Shown: positions 1 to 10,848, counted from the stretch's first letter. The stretch: DNA of 64,000 nucleotides from Heterohyrax brucei (GCA_028571685.1 CM053158.1:57194001-57258000); one strand, 5' to 3'. Notes: a model not told the origin generated them from the sequence alone. Made by a program: numbers and translations.

Positions 1-39
1 TAACAGCTATAACTCTTAACCACTGTGCCACCTGGGTTG
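1..39 (-). mobile_element. AfroSINE fragment (tRNA-like head)
   Basis: The window opens inside the complement of an AfroSINE head: the 'cttaaccactgtgccacc' block is the reverse of the A-box-bearing start of the element. The rest of the element lies outside the window. Confidence 0.8.
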
Positions 40-248
40 AAAAATGGGCTGAATCATGAATGTCCAGGAAAACAATTGTCACTTCTCCATTGACTGTTGT
101 CCTTAAGCTGTCTTCATTTGGAGTCTCATATCCAGTAACAATGGTAGTGATAAAGGTGCTCAGGGTGCTGTTAGTGGTGATAGCGGTAGTAGTATTAGAA
201 ATAGCCAACCAAGCCTTGGCCTCTTGCATTTATGATTATTGCACTGTG

Positions 249-408
249 AAAAACCAAACCATCCAGTCAGTTCTGATTCATAGTGCCCCTGTAAGACAAA
301 GTAGAACTACCTCCATAGAGTTGCTGCCAAGGAGCACCTGGTGCATTCGATTTGCTGACCCTTTGGTTAGCAGCCATGACACTTAACCACTCCACCTCCA
401 GGGTTTCC
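249..408 (-). mobile_element. AfroSINE, near full length
   Basis: Reads on the minus strand as a full AfroSINE. The tail side 'aaaaccaaacc' is at 249, the body 'aagtagaactacctccatag' in the middle, and the tRNA-like head 'ggttagcagccatgacactt' ends with 'cagggtttcc' near 408. Divergence is moderate. Confidence 0.9.
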
Positions 409-409
409 G

Positions 410-2255
410 TTATACTTGAAGGCATTGTTGTTGTCTGTCTTACAGCAAAGGAAAGGAAGCTTAGAAGAGGTTCATAACTCATCTAAGACCACAGATTTAA
501 TGTTCAGTAAAGCTGGAATTTGATCGTAGACAATTTTACGTCATAATCCACATTTTGAAGTGTGTCCCTGTGTTACCTTTATAAGATCAGTAAGCAGCTT
601 CAGAGAGCAAAAATTCAGACCCAGCCTCTTGACCCTATGTGTGATGAGGGGCAGTGATAACTGGTGGCCATCCAAAGGGTAATGAAGTTAATGAAAGAAT
701 TCATGTGAACAGAGATAAGGACTTTAAGAAGGTAATCAGGTTTGTGAGAAAAAAAAAAATGATAAATTTGGCTTTTCCGACTCGACGGCACTTGGCTTGG
801 CTTTTGGCTTTTCCGCTTTGTTCTTCTCATCTCCAATCCCAGTGAACTTGGTTCCCTCACCAGTATGTATTATAGAGATTGGACAGATTTCACAAACATG
901 TTTAAGTGAATTACGGATGATTCCAGTTGAATGGGACTAATTTACTGATGACAAAGAATTCCTAACACATGCCATTCCTTTTGGGGGGGGGGGCTAAGAC
1001 ATCATTTGCTTTTGTAAATTTCAAGAAGTTCTTGAAAATTTGTAATACTGAAGAAAACAGGGTTATGGTGCCTACCAGTTTCTGCATTTGCATCTGTACC
1101 ATGCATGAGGTCCTTTAGAGATTTCCTGAAGTGAAAAAAAAGAAGTTGTCATGTCATTAGTATTATTATTAGTCCTGGAACTGGCCTGGGCCTGAACAAC
1201 AAAGGTTGCGTTATTTCTTCTGTTCTAGAATCCCAACTATTGAAAGAAATGCCATTATTGTAATAACAGTGTTTCAGAGGCAAAACTCGCTTCAGTAGAG
1301 AATACTTCCGTTCTAAGATGGATTTTGATTTCAGAAATGTTAAACTACCTAAAAACCTTTAAAGTAGAGGAAGTATGAAGCAAATACTACCCTTAGTCTT
1401 TACAAAGTCTTGTCTGTTGATGGCAGAAGTGGGGGTGGAAGATAACTGGATGAAATATTGGTAAAAGAAACGTGATTTGTTATTGGGCTCTAAAATATGG
1501 GGGAGGGACGAGGAAGACAGATTCAAAGGCCAAGCATAGAAAGGGCCGAAATAAAATTAGTGGATCTTAGGAAGAGGGACTCCTAGTCTTGGAACATGGT
1601 TCTCATATCAGCTTTGCCCTCTAACAAACAGAAACTGCTTGAAACCATTCCTTAGAGCATACCCATTAACCATCCATAAATAGAGCAGATTAACCTTGAC
1701 AGCCTCGCCCAAGGAAATCTACCCTCATCATCCTGAAAATCTGTTTCAAGTCACTGGCCACTACTTCACGTTCTGTGATAATTCTAGTAAGGAATTTCAC
1801 TGAAAGCTTTAGTCTGATGTGATGGGTGCCCTTGAGATTTAATGAGTGTTGATCATCCCTCTTGGTTAGGTGAAGAGGCTTATTTAGTGTAAACTCTACA
1901 GGCATGGAGTTACCTACCTGCTTTTTAATAAGATGCACGGGTGGTAACATTACATGATCATCCCCTTGTAGATCTCATCCCAAGTAGGTGGTGAAGTCAC
2001 TGTGAAATGATGTCACCATGAGTGGGAATTGACTCAGCAGCAACTGGTTTACTGTTTGTAAGGCGATACTCTTACTTGAACTAGATCAAGTTCATGACCA
2101 GATTATAAAATCAGTGAAGGCAAGAATTGTGACTTTCTGGTCACTGATTTACTGTATCCTCCCTATCTGCACATTTGACCACAATGTTAGACACATTGTA
2201 GAACTTTAGCAAATTTTTTAAAATGTCCTTTCCTTTAATATCACTGTAGTATTTA
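410..2255. other. Intronic sequence, mostly unique
   Basis: No gene or exon is visible. A poly-G run lies at about 984-993. A decayed AfroSINE 3' end lies at about 1995-2056 ('gggaattgactcagcagc'). The very short SINE-tail insertion at 767-815 is listed separately. The short open frames here have no recognisable protein character. Confidence 0.6.
767..815 (+). mobile_element. Extremely 5'-truncated SINE-tail insertion with 13-bp TSD
   Basis: A 23-bp segment (780-802) beginning 'actcgacggcacttgg' matches the 3' end of an AfroSINE-type element, with both CpGs unmutated. It is flanked by the 13-bp direct repeat 'tttggcttttccg' at 767-779 and 803-815. The structure fits target-primed reverse transcription that stopped after about 20 bases. 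Confidence 0.75.
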
Positions 2256-3318
2256 GGTGAAGGAAAGGATAACACACAGTACAGGAAAAGTCAACGTAGC
2301 TGGACTAAACCAAAAGCTGAGAAGCTTCCTGAATACAAACACCTTAAAGGACAGAGTAGCAGAGGCAGGGGTCGGAGGACCATGGTTTCAGGGTCATCTG
2401 GGTCAATACTGCTTAACAAAATTTATTAAGAAACTATTGTATGTCCCACTTTGGCGAGTGGCATCTGGGGTTCCAGCACACATGAAGCAAAGAAGAATGA
2501 AGGACACCAGAGATATAAGGAAAGTGTGAATGCAAGAGACAGAGAAGGCCACATACATTGGTGTGAAACCAGAACTAGATGATACCCATCTACCACCAGT
2601 GACCACCGTGACAGGAAATACAACACAATGACTGATTGAGTGGCAGGAAAGTGGGATGCAGCACTCAAATTCTAGTAAAAAGATGCAGACTTGATGGTCT
2701 AACAGACTGGAAGGACCGCAGAAGACATGGCCCCCAGATTCGGTTAGCTAAAATTGAAACCATTCCCAAAGCCATCTCTTCAACTGCCTGATTGGTAAAA
2801 GCAACATAATTTGTTATTATTTGGGCTTGCTTTTACCAAGAGATTGGACTGTATTAAAAGACATAAGACAATACTGGTGAAGAGTGTGCTTCATGGATCA
2901 AGTAGATATATGAGAGAAAATAGGCAGGCAGCTCCTGTCCAGAGGCAAGTTGAAAAGCCAGAAGGGGGAAAAAAAAAGAAAAAAGAAAATCCAAACCTGT
3001 TGCCACTGTGTCAGTTTTGACTAATAAGAACCGTATAATATAGAGTAGGACTGCCCAGTAGAGTTTCCAAGAAGCATGTAATGGATTTGAGCTACTGACC
3101 TTTCGGTTAGCAGCCATAGCTCCTAACCCCTAGGCCACCAGGGTTTTCAGAAGTGTTCATGAGCTGGTTGATTGATCATGGGAAATACAGGGTAGAGAGG
3201 AGGAGTGTGCCGTTACCAGTGTGGGGAGAGCAACTAGGGTCACATAACAGTGTGTGTAAGTTTTTATATGAGAAACTTGAGTTACAATTTTTCATTTAAA
3301 GCACAATAAATAAATCAT
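2256..3318 (+). mobile_element. L1 3' UTR (afrotherian type), interrupted by a SINE
   Basis: This resembles the long 3' UTR of elephant-type L1 elements. Landmarks in order are 'ggaccatggtttcagggtca' (2378), 'gagtggcatctggggttcca' (2456), 'gatggtctaacagactgg' (2692), 'ggatcaagtagatatatgag' (2895), and the terminal 'gagaaacttgag...aaagcacaataaataaat' (3270-3315). The element is split at 2989-3148 by a minus-strand SINE. No ORF2 sequence is present, so the copy is 5'-truncated. The family was recognised from memory; subfamily is not assigned. Confidence 0.75.
2989..3148 (-). mobile_element. AfroSINE inserted in the L1 3' UTR
   Basis: A minus-strand AfroSINE: tail 'aatccaaacctgttgccact' at 2989, body 'gactgcccagtagagtttcc', head 'tttcggttagcagccatagc' and end 'ccaccagggttttc'. 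L1 sequence resumes after it, so the SINE is the younger of the two. Confidence 0.88.
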
Positions 3319-4026
3319 ATCCCTGTAGTACTTTATTGTTCCCCAAGGCTATATTTGGTATAAAAAATAAGCCCAAATTCCGACAGAGTCAGGTGATGCT
3401 AACACATACTCATTCCTGTTTTCTGTTTACTTGACTCATTTGTGTGAATCTTCCCTATTTTGAAGAAGTGTGCGTACATTTATACTAATTTATGTGCAAA
3501 TCTTGGTTGGGTTTGTTCTAAGAATTGCAAGTGCTTATTGTTGAAATACTTAAAGCCTTCAATGTAACCCAACTTAGGTTTTTTTAAAGCCTGTTTTATT
3601 TTTTTCAGTTCAGATTATGAAAAGAGGCAATTCCGTTCTCCTGATGGTGTTTTTATATTCTTATTAAACTCTTCCAGTTTTTTATTCTTTTTTATTAATC
3701 TTCATGTATCCACAGAGGCCAAATTTGACCTGTACTTACAGCAGTGAGTGAAAAAAACATTGAGTTTTTCAGCACCAATCACCCAGTGAACATTACTTCA
3801 TCGTCTTTTTCTTTCTTTCTTTCTTTCTTTTTTGGTAGTACTAAAAAGTGTATGTAAACCTGTTATAATAAAACGAAAGCAGCAGCCTGGTACTGGGGAT
3901 GGGTATTTGGGGATCTCATGTGGGCACATTTGACTGGACTAGACATTTGGACAGGAATGTTTGTTACTCTAGCGTTTCCTAAGTAGGTGGTACAGTTGAG
4001 GGATATCTGAGGTCCTGTACCTAATT
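3319..4026. other. Unique intronic sequence with a short (TTTC)n run
   Basis: AT-rich with no gene seen. A (TTTC)n microsatellite of about 25 bp lies near 3808-3831. Confidence 0.6.
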
Positions 4027-4027
4027 T

Positions 4028-4230
4028 AGGAGTTTCTGGGTGGTGTAGATGGTCATTGTGCTTGGTTGCTAACCTAAAGGTTAGAGGCTATAGTCCACCC
4101 AGAGTTGCCTTGGAAGAAAGGCCTGGTGATCTTTTTCCAAAAAAATCAGTGATTGAAAACCCTGTGGAACACAGTTCTGCTCTGACACACATGAAGTTGC
4201 TATGAGTTAGAATCAATTTAACAGAAACTG
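4028..4230 (+). mobile_element. AfroSINE, long subfamily
   Basis: Plus-strand element with the head 'gctaacctaaaggttagagg'. It carries the extra middle block ('ggcctggtgatctttttcca ... tcagtgattgaaaaccctg') that marks the longer AfroSINE subfamily, and it ends 'gagttagaatcaatttaaca'. Confidence 0.85.
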
Positions 4231-4239
4231 GTTTGCTTT

Positions 4240-4376
4240 GGGAATCCTCACGACCCAGTGGTTAAGACCAAAAGTCGGAAGCTTGAGTCTACCAGCTGCT
4301 CCTTGGAAACCGTATTTGATAGTTCGACTCTGTCCTATAAGATCACTATGAGTTGGAATCAACTTAAAAGCAATAA
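4240..4376 (+). mobile_element. AfroSINE, diverged
   Basis: A second plus-strand copy follows directly: 'cccagtggttaag', 'ccaaaagtcggaagcttgag', 'ctgctccttggaaacc', and the tail 'gagttggaatcaacttaaaa'. The head is internally shortened. Confidence 0.82.
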
Positions 4377-4654
4377 GTGTGTGTGTATGTGGTTTGGTAT
4401 GGATTTATATCCTATTTGAAGCAAAATAAAGATCAGAACCAACATCTCCTTCCCACTTGATTATTAATGAAATGTTTTACATGCTTTTGTCTTTGCGTGT
4501 TGGTTTTTTTGCTGTATCATACTGCCCGGAATAGGATTGTTTTTGGAAGTTGTAAAAGCATTCCCTCATGTGTGTTTAGGTTCATGCTGTACAAGAGTAC
4601 AGGACACCCTTGAGGTACAGGGCAGCGGGCCTTTGAATGTGGCAGGCATTATAA

Positions 4655-4760
4655 CTATAGGGTGTCAGAGATTGGGCTTTGTAGTCAGGTAAACCAGATT
4701 GAAATTATAGCTCGGGCATCAAGCAGCTGTGGAACTTTGAGTAGTTACTGATCTCCGTGA
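4655..4760 (+). repeat. MIR-like fragment
   Basis: 'gggctttgtagtcaggtaaa' followed by 'cagctgtggaactttgagta' resembles the MIR core ('...gagccagactgcctgggtt...ctgtgtgaccttgggcaag'). It is old and diverged. Confidence 0.5.
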
Positions 4761-5046
4761 ACACCCTGTCAAAATCTGAACTTGGAAAGATGAAATGACA
4801 GCTCTGGGGTTGGAATATTTCAGTATGGTCACTTCCCTACTTTGCATGTTTTCTAAATGAGATGCCCACTTGTAGCAAAAGCCTGATCTTACAAAAAAAG
4901 GATCAAAAGTCACCACAGACTAAATCCAATTTCATTTTCCGTTATTTATTCCATTGCATTTTCCTCTTTTTTGTAAATTTAAGATGGCAAGTAAGTATTC
5001 CATGCCTTGCAAACTAACTGGTGTCTGAGTAATTGCAATCGATCAG

Positions 5047-5442
5047 CTAGTCAGGAGTTGCTGCCCTTGTCAGTGCCTGCAGCTTCTTCATGAACCCTAA
5101 TACATATACCAGAGGCTCTGTTAGTGAAGCAGTCATGTCATCCTTGACTTCTGCCCAGCCTTTGATGACTCCCTCTACTTTGTCTTAAGCTTCTTGAAGA
5201 GAAACATGCCCCAGTGAAATCGTTGACTTGTTCAGAAGCTTTTGATTTGCTCTATCTAGTCATGTGCCTATATAGATCTTTTTTTCTGCCACAGTGGTTC
5301 TGTGGTATTCTTTCTCTGACTGTTGCCTACCCACTCTGTGGTCATAGATAACAGTTTTTAAGTCGTCATAGATCAGCCTATCACTTATTTGGAGAGGCCT
5401 TGTCTTTTTTAAGGAATAGGAAATCTCAAATCGAACTGTCAT
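5047..5442 (-). pseudogene. Unidentified processed-pseudogene-like reading frame
   Basis: On the minus strand one reading frame runs from an ATG at 5442 down to a TAG at 5047-5049. It is 131 codons long and broken only by two internal stops (a TGA after IYIGT and a TAA after VSLQEA). The composition is protein-like, mixed and charged; segments include ISDRLIYDDLKTVIYDH, GVIKGWAEVKDDMTASLTEP and VLGFMKKLQALTRAATPD. There are no splice-like interruptions and no resemblance to the mobile elements around it. That pattern fits a retrocopy of a small helical cellular protein, which I cannot name. A potential 'aataaa' lies downstream near 4945 on the minus strand, but I see no clear poly(A) tail or target duplication. 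It could also be an old exon or a chance frame. Confidence 0.5.
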
Positions 5443-7959
5443 AAATTAGGGATCAACTCAGCGTATGTTTCTCTTTTTACTATTTAGGGGAAAGTGTCCC
5501 CAGTATTAAACTTTTTAAGGAAATAATCACTAAGTTTTTAGTGTAAATTGTTTCCAGTGATCTTACTAGCTCTTTCAGAGATTTGAAAGAAGACTTTCAT
5601 GTCCTAAAGAGGTATAATATTTTATTGATGTTAACATTCATGGGCTCAGCTACAATTCTTAGAGCCAGATGCAGATAGTTTGGATAGTCTGGTTACTACA
5701 TACTTTGCATGTTAGTTTCCTACGGTTCCAGTGAATTAGCAAAACTGCAGTTTTCTGGAAGATAAACTGAAGGGACTGGAAAATCTGTATCTGGAGAGAC
5801 CAAGATAACTCCTGACCCAGTATTCTAATCAGAGCATAGTAAAGGGATATCACTTTAGGAAATTAAAGACACATGTGACTTTTAATTTGTTCTGCTAAAC
5901 AGGCTATAAATAGAAAATCAATTCCTTTGTAAACTTAACTTGTTTCAATAGAATGGCCACTTCCTTTCATGTCAATATTGAGTCAGCAGTCTCTTAGACA
6001 CTGGGCTTAGTACAGTGCCCACATAGAGTGAGTGCCTAGTCTTCTGGGTTAACTGGCTTAATCATACTTTGGCAGTGTCGAAAGACTAGCATTGGCAAAG
6101 GCGCTCTTGGCATGTCACAGTATCCTGCTTCTGGCACTGGTTTATAATTTTTTTTTTAATCTGACCTCAACCATGTGAGGTAGGTACTATTATCTCCGTT
6201 CTACAGATGAAGACACTGAGTCCCAGAGAAGTAATGAACACACCAGGTAAATTATTGAAGCAGTATGTTTGTTTCAGAGGTTGGAGGCAGAGCCACTGGA
6301 TGGAATCTCACAGCTCCTCACAGTCAGGATCATGTGTTATGTACTTTGTATCTCACCTCCAGTTTAAGACCTCAAGACCCAGAACAGTATTTCATTGCAT
6401 GTTGGATGAAGTTCCTCAATATAAGGACTTAAAAAGAACTGTTAACCAGTTATCGCCTCAACAAGAGAATAGGCTGCTTTGCAAAGGAGGAAGCTCCCTG
6501 TCTTCTAAAAGATTCAAGCAGAGGCTGCCTGACCTCGAAGATCCCGTCCAACCTGTGGTTCGTTAAACTCCTCGGCATGCCCACGTTACATAAGGTCCCT
6601 CTCCCTGTTGGTGGAGAGGGGAATGAGTACACTTTCATGGGTTATAGGTTAAAATGTTCAGCTTTCACTCTTAATTAAACATGGTAAAAATTCTGCTTAG
6701 GCTCCTACCAACTGTTACTGTCTAAGCTTTACTGAATAGTTGGATTTCATTTTTACATCTATTTTTAGTTTTGAGAAGCCAGCTCAATTCCCTGCTATAA
6801 AATATTGGTAACATCAGATAGCTCCATCATTAAGAAGTGTATTATACAGTATCAATATAGTGCTTGATGAATTTATATAAATTATTCCATGTTTTAGAAA
6901 GAAATGTTTGGTACTTTTTCTGAATAAAATTGTTTAAGGGAAAGAAGCTGCAAGTGTAAAGCTTCTCCACCTATTTTCAGAAAAATCAGTGACATTGTGT
7001 GGGTAGCCATCAGTGATGATTTGCCCTAAAAATAAGATTACTGTAGCACTTTGTATCTATTGCAGATCTTTAATTATGTCTAGCGTCATCGCCAAATGAA
7101 ACATTTATGGGAAAGCTTACAGTTAAACCCGTATCTTGAAAATTTATGCCTACATTAGTAAAGCATCAAACATTATATGGTAGTGCTGCTTTTTTCTGTA
7201 AGACAAAAAATTCTCTGTGCTACTTTTTTCATGACTCATCCTTTCTTAACTCATCTTTCGTATCCTTTGAAAGTTCTCTTCAGAGACTCAGAAAAAGCTT
7301 TCTTCATCACTTTTTTCCCCTCCAGTTCACAAGAACTTCACTTTTAAGTGGAAAAAATAATGTTAGTTTTGTGCAGGGGCTGATTATAAATTCCTACTCC
7401 ACCATGCTGAATTACACTGGCCTCTAGTGGATACCTGTCACAATTATGTTTCACATCGATCCTTCCTTAATTCAGTTGTTGTAACACTATACCCCATATT
7501 TTAAACATTTTCTAGACTCTCCATTAAGTAGCATTATCAGAATTTTTGGGGTTTTTCAGTAGATTTCATCATGAAATTGATTAAACTTGTAGTTTAAAGT
7601 AAGCAATCCTGTACTTATAAATATGCTTAACAAATTTAGATTTTTTCCTATAACTTTTTAAAATGAAATTGTGATGTTAACTCCTCTGCACTTCTTGTTT
7701 AACACAGGTTGTACTTAGAACATATGTATGTAACAAATCTTTTTTTTTTTCTTTTAAACAGTGTTTAGCTTTAGGTGAAAGTTTACAGTACAAATTAGTT
7801 TCTCATTCAAAAATTTATATGGAAATTGTTTTGTAACATTAGTTGCAATGTAACGTGTCTTTAAAAAGAAAAAGGCCCAACTACTTTTGTTGGAGGAATA
7901 AAATAATAATGTGATAACAGCTTCTCTAATGTGTGCTGCACATGTTGTGGTTACATGCA
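5443..7959. other. Unique intronic sequence
   Basis: AT-rich with no exon recognised. A MIR-like fragment lies at 6160-6300. The 119-codon frame at 6207-6566 starts inside that MIR and has no protein character. The rest shows nothing I can name. Confidence 0.55.
6160..6300 (-). repeat. MIR-like fragment
   Basis: 'tattatctccgttctacaga' followed by 'gaagacactgagtcccagag' is the typical antisense MIR signature (tgaggaaactgaggctcagag). Confidence 0.65.
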
Positions 7960-8140
7960 GTTGAGTCCCTTTTGACTCTTGGTGACCCCACTTACAGTTG
8001 GTGACCCCACATACAGTTTTCAACACCTTGATGTTTTGGAAGCAAATTGCCAGGCCTCTGTCTCCTGAGGGGCCCCCTACGTGGGTTTAAACCCCCAATC
8101 TTTCATCTAGTAATCAAACCCTTAGCCAGTCAGGCCACCC
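7960..8140 (-). mobile_element. Diverged AfroSINE (long subfamily)
   Basis: 'gcagttgagtcccttttgac', 'ttggtgaccccac' (twice), 'aaattgccaggcctctgtct', and 'aacccttagccagtcaggcc' give the minus-strand order of tail, body and head. The 'ggtgaccccac' block is tandemly duplicated at about 7981-8006. Confidence 0.65.
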
Positions 8141-8154
8141 AAAGACTTCCTGCA

Positions 8155-8295
8155 TGTAGCCCACTGCCATCAAGTCAATTTCTGCGCATAGCAACCCTGT
8201 TAGGACAGAGTAGGACTGCCCCCTAGAGTTTCTGTAGAGCAGCTAGTGGATTTGTACTGCTGAGCCTTTAACCACTATGCTACCAGAAGTCTTTC
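8155..8295 (-). mobile_element. AfroSINE
   Basis: Minus-strand copy: 'cccactgccatcaagtcaat', 'ggacagagtaggactgcccc', and the head 'cctttaaccactatgctacc'. Confidence 0.88.
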
Positions 8296-9230
8296 CCATA
8301 CATAGATATCATGTAAAAAAAGAAAGAAAGGAAAGTTAACATTTTCCAAAGCCCTATCATTATAATGGAATTTTTCCACATATAAAATTTAAGAAAATCA
8401 TCTTATTTCAGCATGTAAATCATCATTACCTGTTAACACTTGCATTTCAGAATATCTAAGTGTAACAAAGGATTAAATTCTCAATTCCAATAGTAATCAG
8501 TAAGTAGTATAATCATGTTTACTTAGCAGTTAGCTGTAAATTAAAGTGTTAAATATATCTCATTGAAAGAGCTTGATTTCTTCAGGTTTTTAATACAGCT
8601 ACTTACACCTTGGAGAAAAGAACTCTGCTTCTACTCACCAGTGAACCAACAGCCGGACCTGTAATTATTTGATAAATGACACTTGTGTTTTAGTTACATA
8701 GTGGTTTACCCTCAGGTCTGTCGTGAAGTTGCAGTCAAGAAGTCAGCTAAATTAGCTGTTGTCTGAGGACTTTGGTGGGGCTGGAGGGTGTGCTTTCAAG
8801 ATGACTCATTCACTTGACTGTTAGCAGGAGGTCTCAGTTCCTAGATGGAACTCTCCATAGGACTGCTTAATCGTCCTTGTAACTTGGCAGTCGGCTTTCC
8901 CAGAGTGAGTGATCCAGGAGAGTGCAAAGAGGAAGTCACAATGCCTTTTGTAAGCTAGTCTCAGACTAGTCACCTCTACCGTTTTTTATTCATTAGTAGC
9001 AAATGACTAAGTCCAGCCAATACTGAGGAGAACAAAGCTCTGTATCTTGAAAGGAGAAAGATTAAAAAAGTTGTGGATCTATTTTAAAGTCATCAGAGAA
9101 GGTGATCTTCATAGGAGGAATTGTCCCAAGACTAAAGAACATGTTGGATTTGGATGTATAGGAAGGATGTTTCACATTTTGCCACAGCGCAGTGAAGTAA
9201 ATGAGTAGTGAAAGAATTTGGGACCAGCTG
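8296..9230. other. Unique intronic sequence
   Basis: A short (AAAG)n patch lies near 8319-8333. No gene, exon or clear repeat is seen otherwise. Confidence 0.5.
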
Positions 9231-9233
9231 TAG

Positions 9234-9348
9234 GACATAGCAGCTCTGGAGCCAGATAAGCGTCTACTGTTTATCCAGATGGGTTACCTTGGGACATACC
9301 AACGCTGGAGCCAGAAAAGTGTCTACTGTTTATCCAGGTATGTGACTT
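9234..9348 (+). repeat. 59-bp tandem duplication inside a MIR
   Basis: Two copies start at 9234 and 9293. Both share 'gacata', 'ctggagccaga', and 'gtctactgtttatccag', with a few differences. The unit is MIR core sequence, so it is a local duplication in an old SINE. Confidence 0.75.
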
Positions 9349-9495
9349 GTCCTTGTCTCTGTGCCATGTGCCATTTGTAAAACAGAGAAAATAATTTCTT
9401 TCCTCATAGGGTTATACTGAGAAATAACTAACTTAATACATAAAAATTCTTATGAAAGTGCTTGGCCTTTAGTAAATGATCAATAAATGTTAGCT
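9240..9495 (+). repeat. MIR with internal duplication
   Basis: Core 'gctctggagccagataagcg', then 'gtgccatttgtaaaacagag', 'ctcatagggttatactgag', and the terminal 'gtaaatgatcaataaatgtt' follow the order of a nearly full MIR element. Confidence 0.78.
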
Positions 9496-9498
9496 ACC

Positions 9499-9525
9499 CG
9501 ACTCGACGGCACTTGGACTTGGACT
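9499..9525 (+). mobile_element. SINE 3'-tail fragment
   Basis: 'cgactcgacggcacttgg' is the same 18-bp 3' end seen at 778-795, with intact CpGs. No SINE body precedes it. The target duplication is unclear; only 'ctac' can be matched. Confidence 0.55.
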
Positions 9526-10577
9526 ACTTTTAGAATTAGTTTTGTTGTTACCATATGTGGATTTCTGTTCTGCAACTCTTCAGTTCTCTCTTTTGCAGCC
9601 TAAGAATTCCTTCTTAGATCTCCTCTTTGAACTCATTTTTTCCCCTTTTGTGCTTTTGTTGTCTGTCCCTTCAAACATGCAGTAGTTGTCCACCAGGAAT
9701 ATTTCATCACTTGCAGAGATTTTCAAGTCCCTTTGGGGAGAGGGTGGAAACTAAAGCAGGAAGGACACATACTGCTTGAGAATGCCCCTTCCAGGAGGTA
9801 TATCTGGCTGGTATGGAAGCAGAAACGTATGATACTGGGGACAGATGTGGTTCATCCATCGGGATTTTTAAAAACACTGGTCTATGTTTTGTTTCGTAAA
9901 TGCAGTGTTTTTAAAAATCCTGATGGCTCTTGAAAAACGAACATATCTAGGAATATTTAGATCCACATTCCCATGGCAACAGTTGGAAGAATTATGTACG
10001 AATAGCCCTCTTGAAAAAAGGCATGTTCTTTCCATCATGCTAAGGTATTTTTTATAGTCTTACTTCGGGGCCTCTGTACTCATTTACTCATCTGCCTGGT
10101 GCTGGAGGGCACTGGGTTTTTAACCTCACTCTGCCCTTAAAAATCAGTACTCTGAAAGTTTAGTTAGTCACCTCAACTCTCCCCTAGGTAGTACACCTAC
10201 CATTAGGCTACTCCATGCATCTGTAAAGATAGACACTAGGAATTGCAGCATGAAATTGGAATGGAATTTGTGTTCTAACATCTGCCTGAGTTGAAATTAC
10301 AGTGCTGCCAGCTAGCTGGTAAGAACTTTTGGAGTGTAGCTAGGTGACACAGTGTGAAAGGAACCTTTGCAGATGGCAGTGCAACAGCAGGGATGGGCAT
10401 TATGCAAAGCATCCCTTAGCCAAGGCAAGCAAGACACAGGATATAACACCAGCTAGTCTTGAGCAACCCAGAAAACTATCCAAAGCTTTATGGAATGAGA
10501 ATTCGGGCATGAAATTTAGGATGATGTCAAAGAAAGGAAGGAACAAACAAAGAGAGGCATAGAGGGAGAGAAACAGC
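9526..10577. other. Unique intronic sequence with a strong inverted repeat
   Basis: No gene is seen. The only structured feature is the hairpin at 9856-9926, listed separately. Confidence 0.5.
9856..9926. repeat. Near-perfect hairpin, 24-bp arms
   Basis: The arm 9856-9879 (ccatcggga...acactg) is the reverse complement of 9903-9926 except at one position. Transcribed from the + strand, that position would be a G-U pair. The loop is 23 nt. It could be a tiny palindromic (MITE-like) transposon relic or a miRNA-like hairpin; its family is not recognised. Confidence 0.8.
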
Positions 10578-10848
10578 ACTTCATCACTGCTGAAGTTCAC
10601 CTTTCAGTCAGAGATTAGACAGGCTCATAAAACAAAACAAGGCTAAATGTGCCCTTGTGCCCCAAGGCAAAAAGGGGAAGCCGGGAAGGGACAGAAACGC
10701 TGCTAACGGGGAACACAAGATCTAGAAGGCTAGAGTGTTGACATGTAGTGGCATTGGCAACCAGTGTCACAAACGTGTGTTGCTTAATGAGAAACTCATT
10801 TGCTCTGTAGGTCTTCATCTGACATACCATTTCAAAAACCTGTCAATA
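10578..10848 (+). mobile_element. L1 3' end (afrotherian type), first copy
   Basis: 'cctttcagtcagagattaga', 'caggctcataaaacaaaaca', 'agagtgttgacatgtagtgg', 'caaccagtgtcacaaacgtg', 'aatgagaaactcatttgctc' and 'tcaataaaaga' follow the last 250 bp of an elephant-type L1 3' UTR. The copy ends with its poly(A)-signal-like tail at about 10848. Confidence 0.75.

Noticed and set aside
6207-6566. 119-codon frame starting with ATG
   Set aside because: It begins in a MIR and shows no family resemblance.
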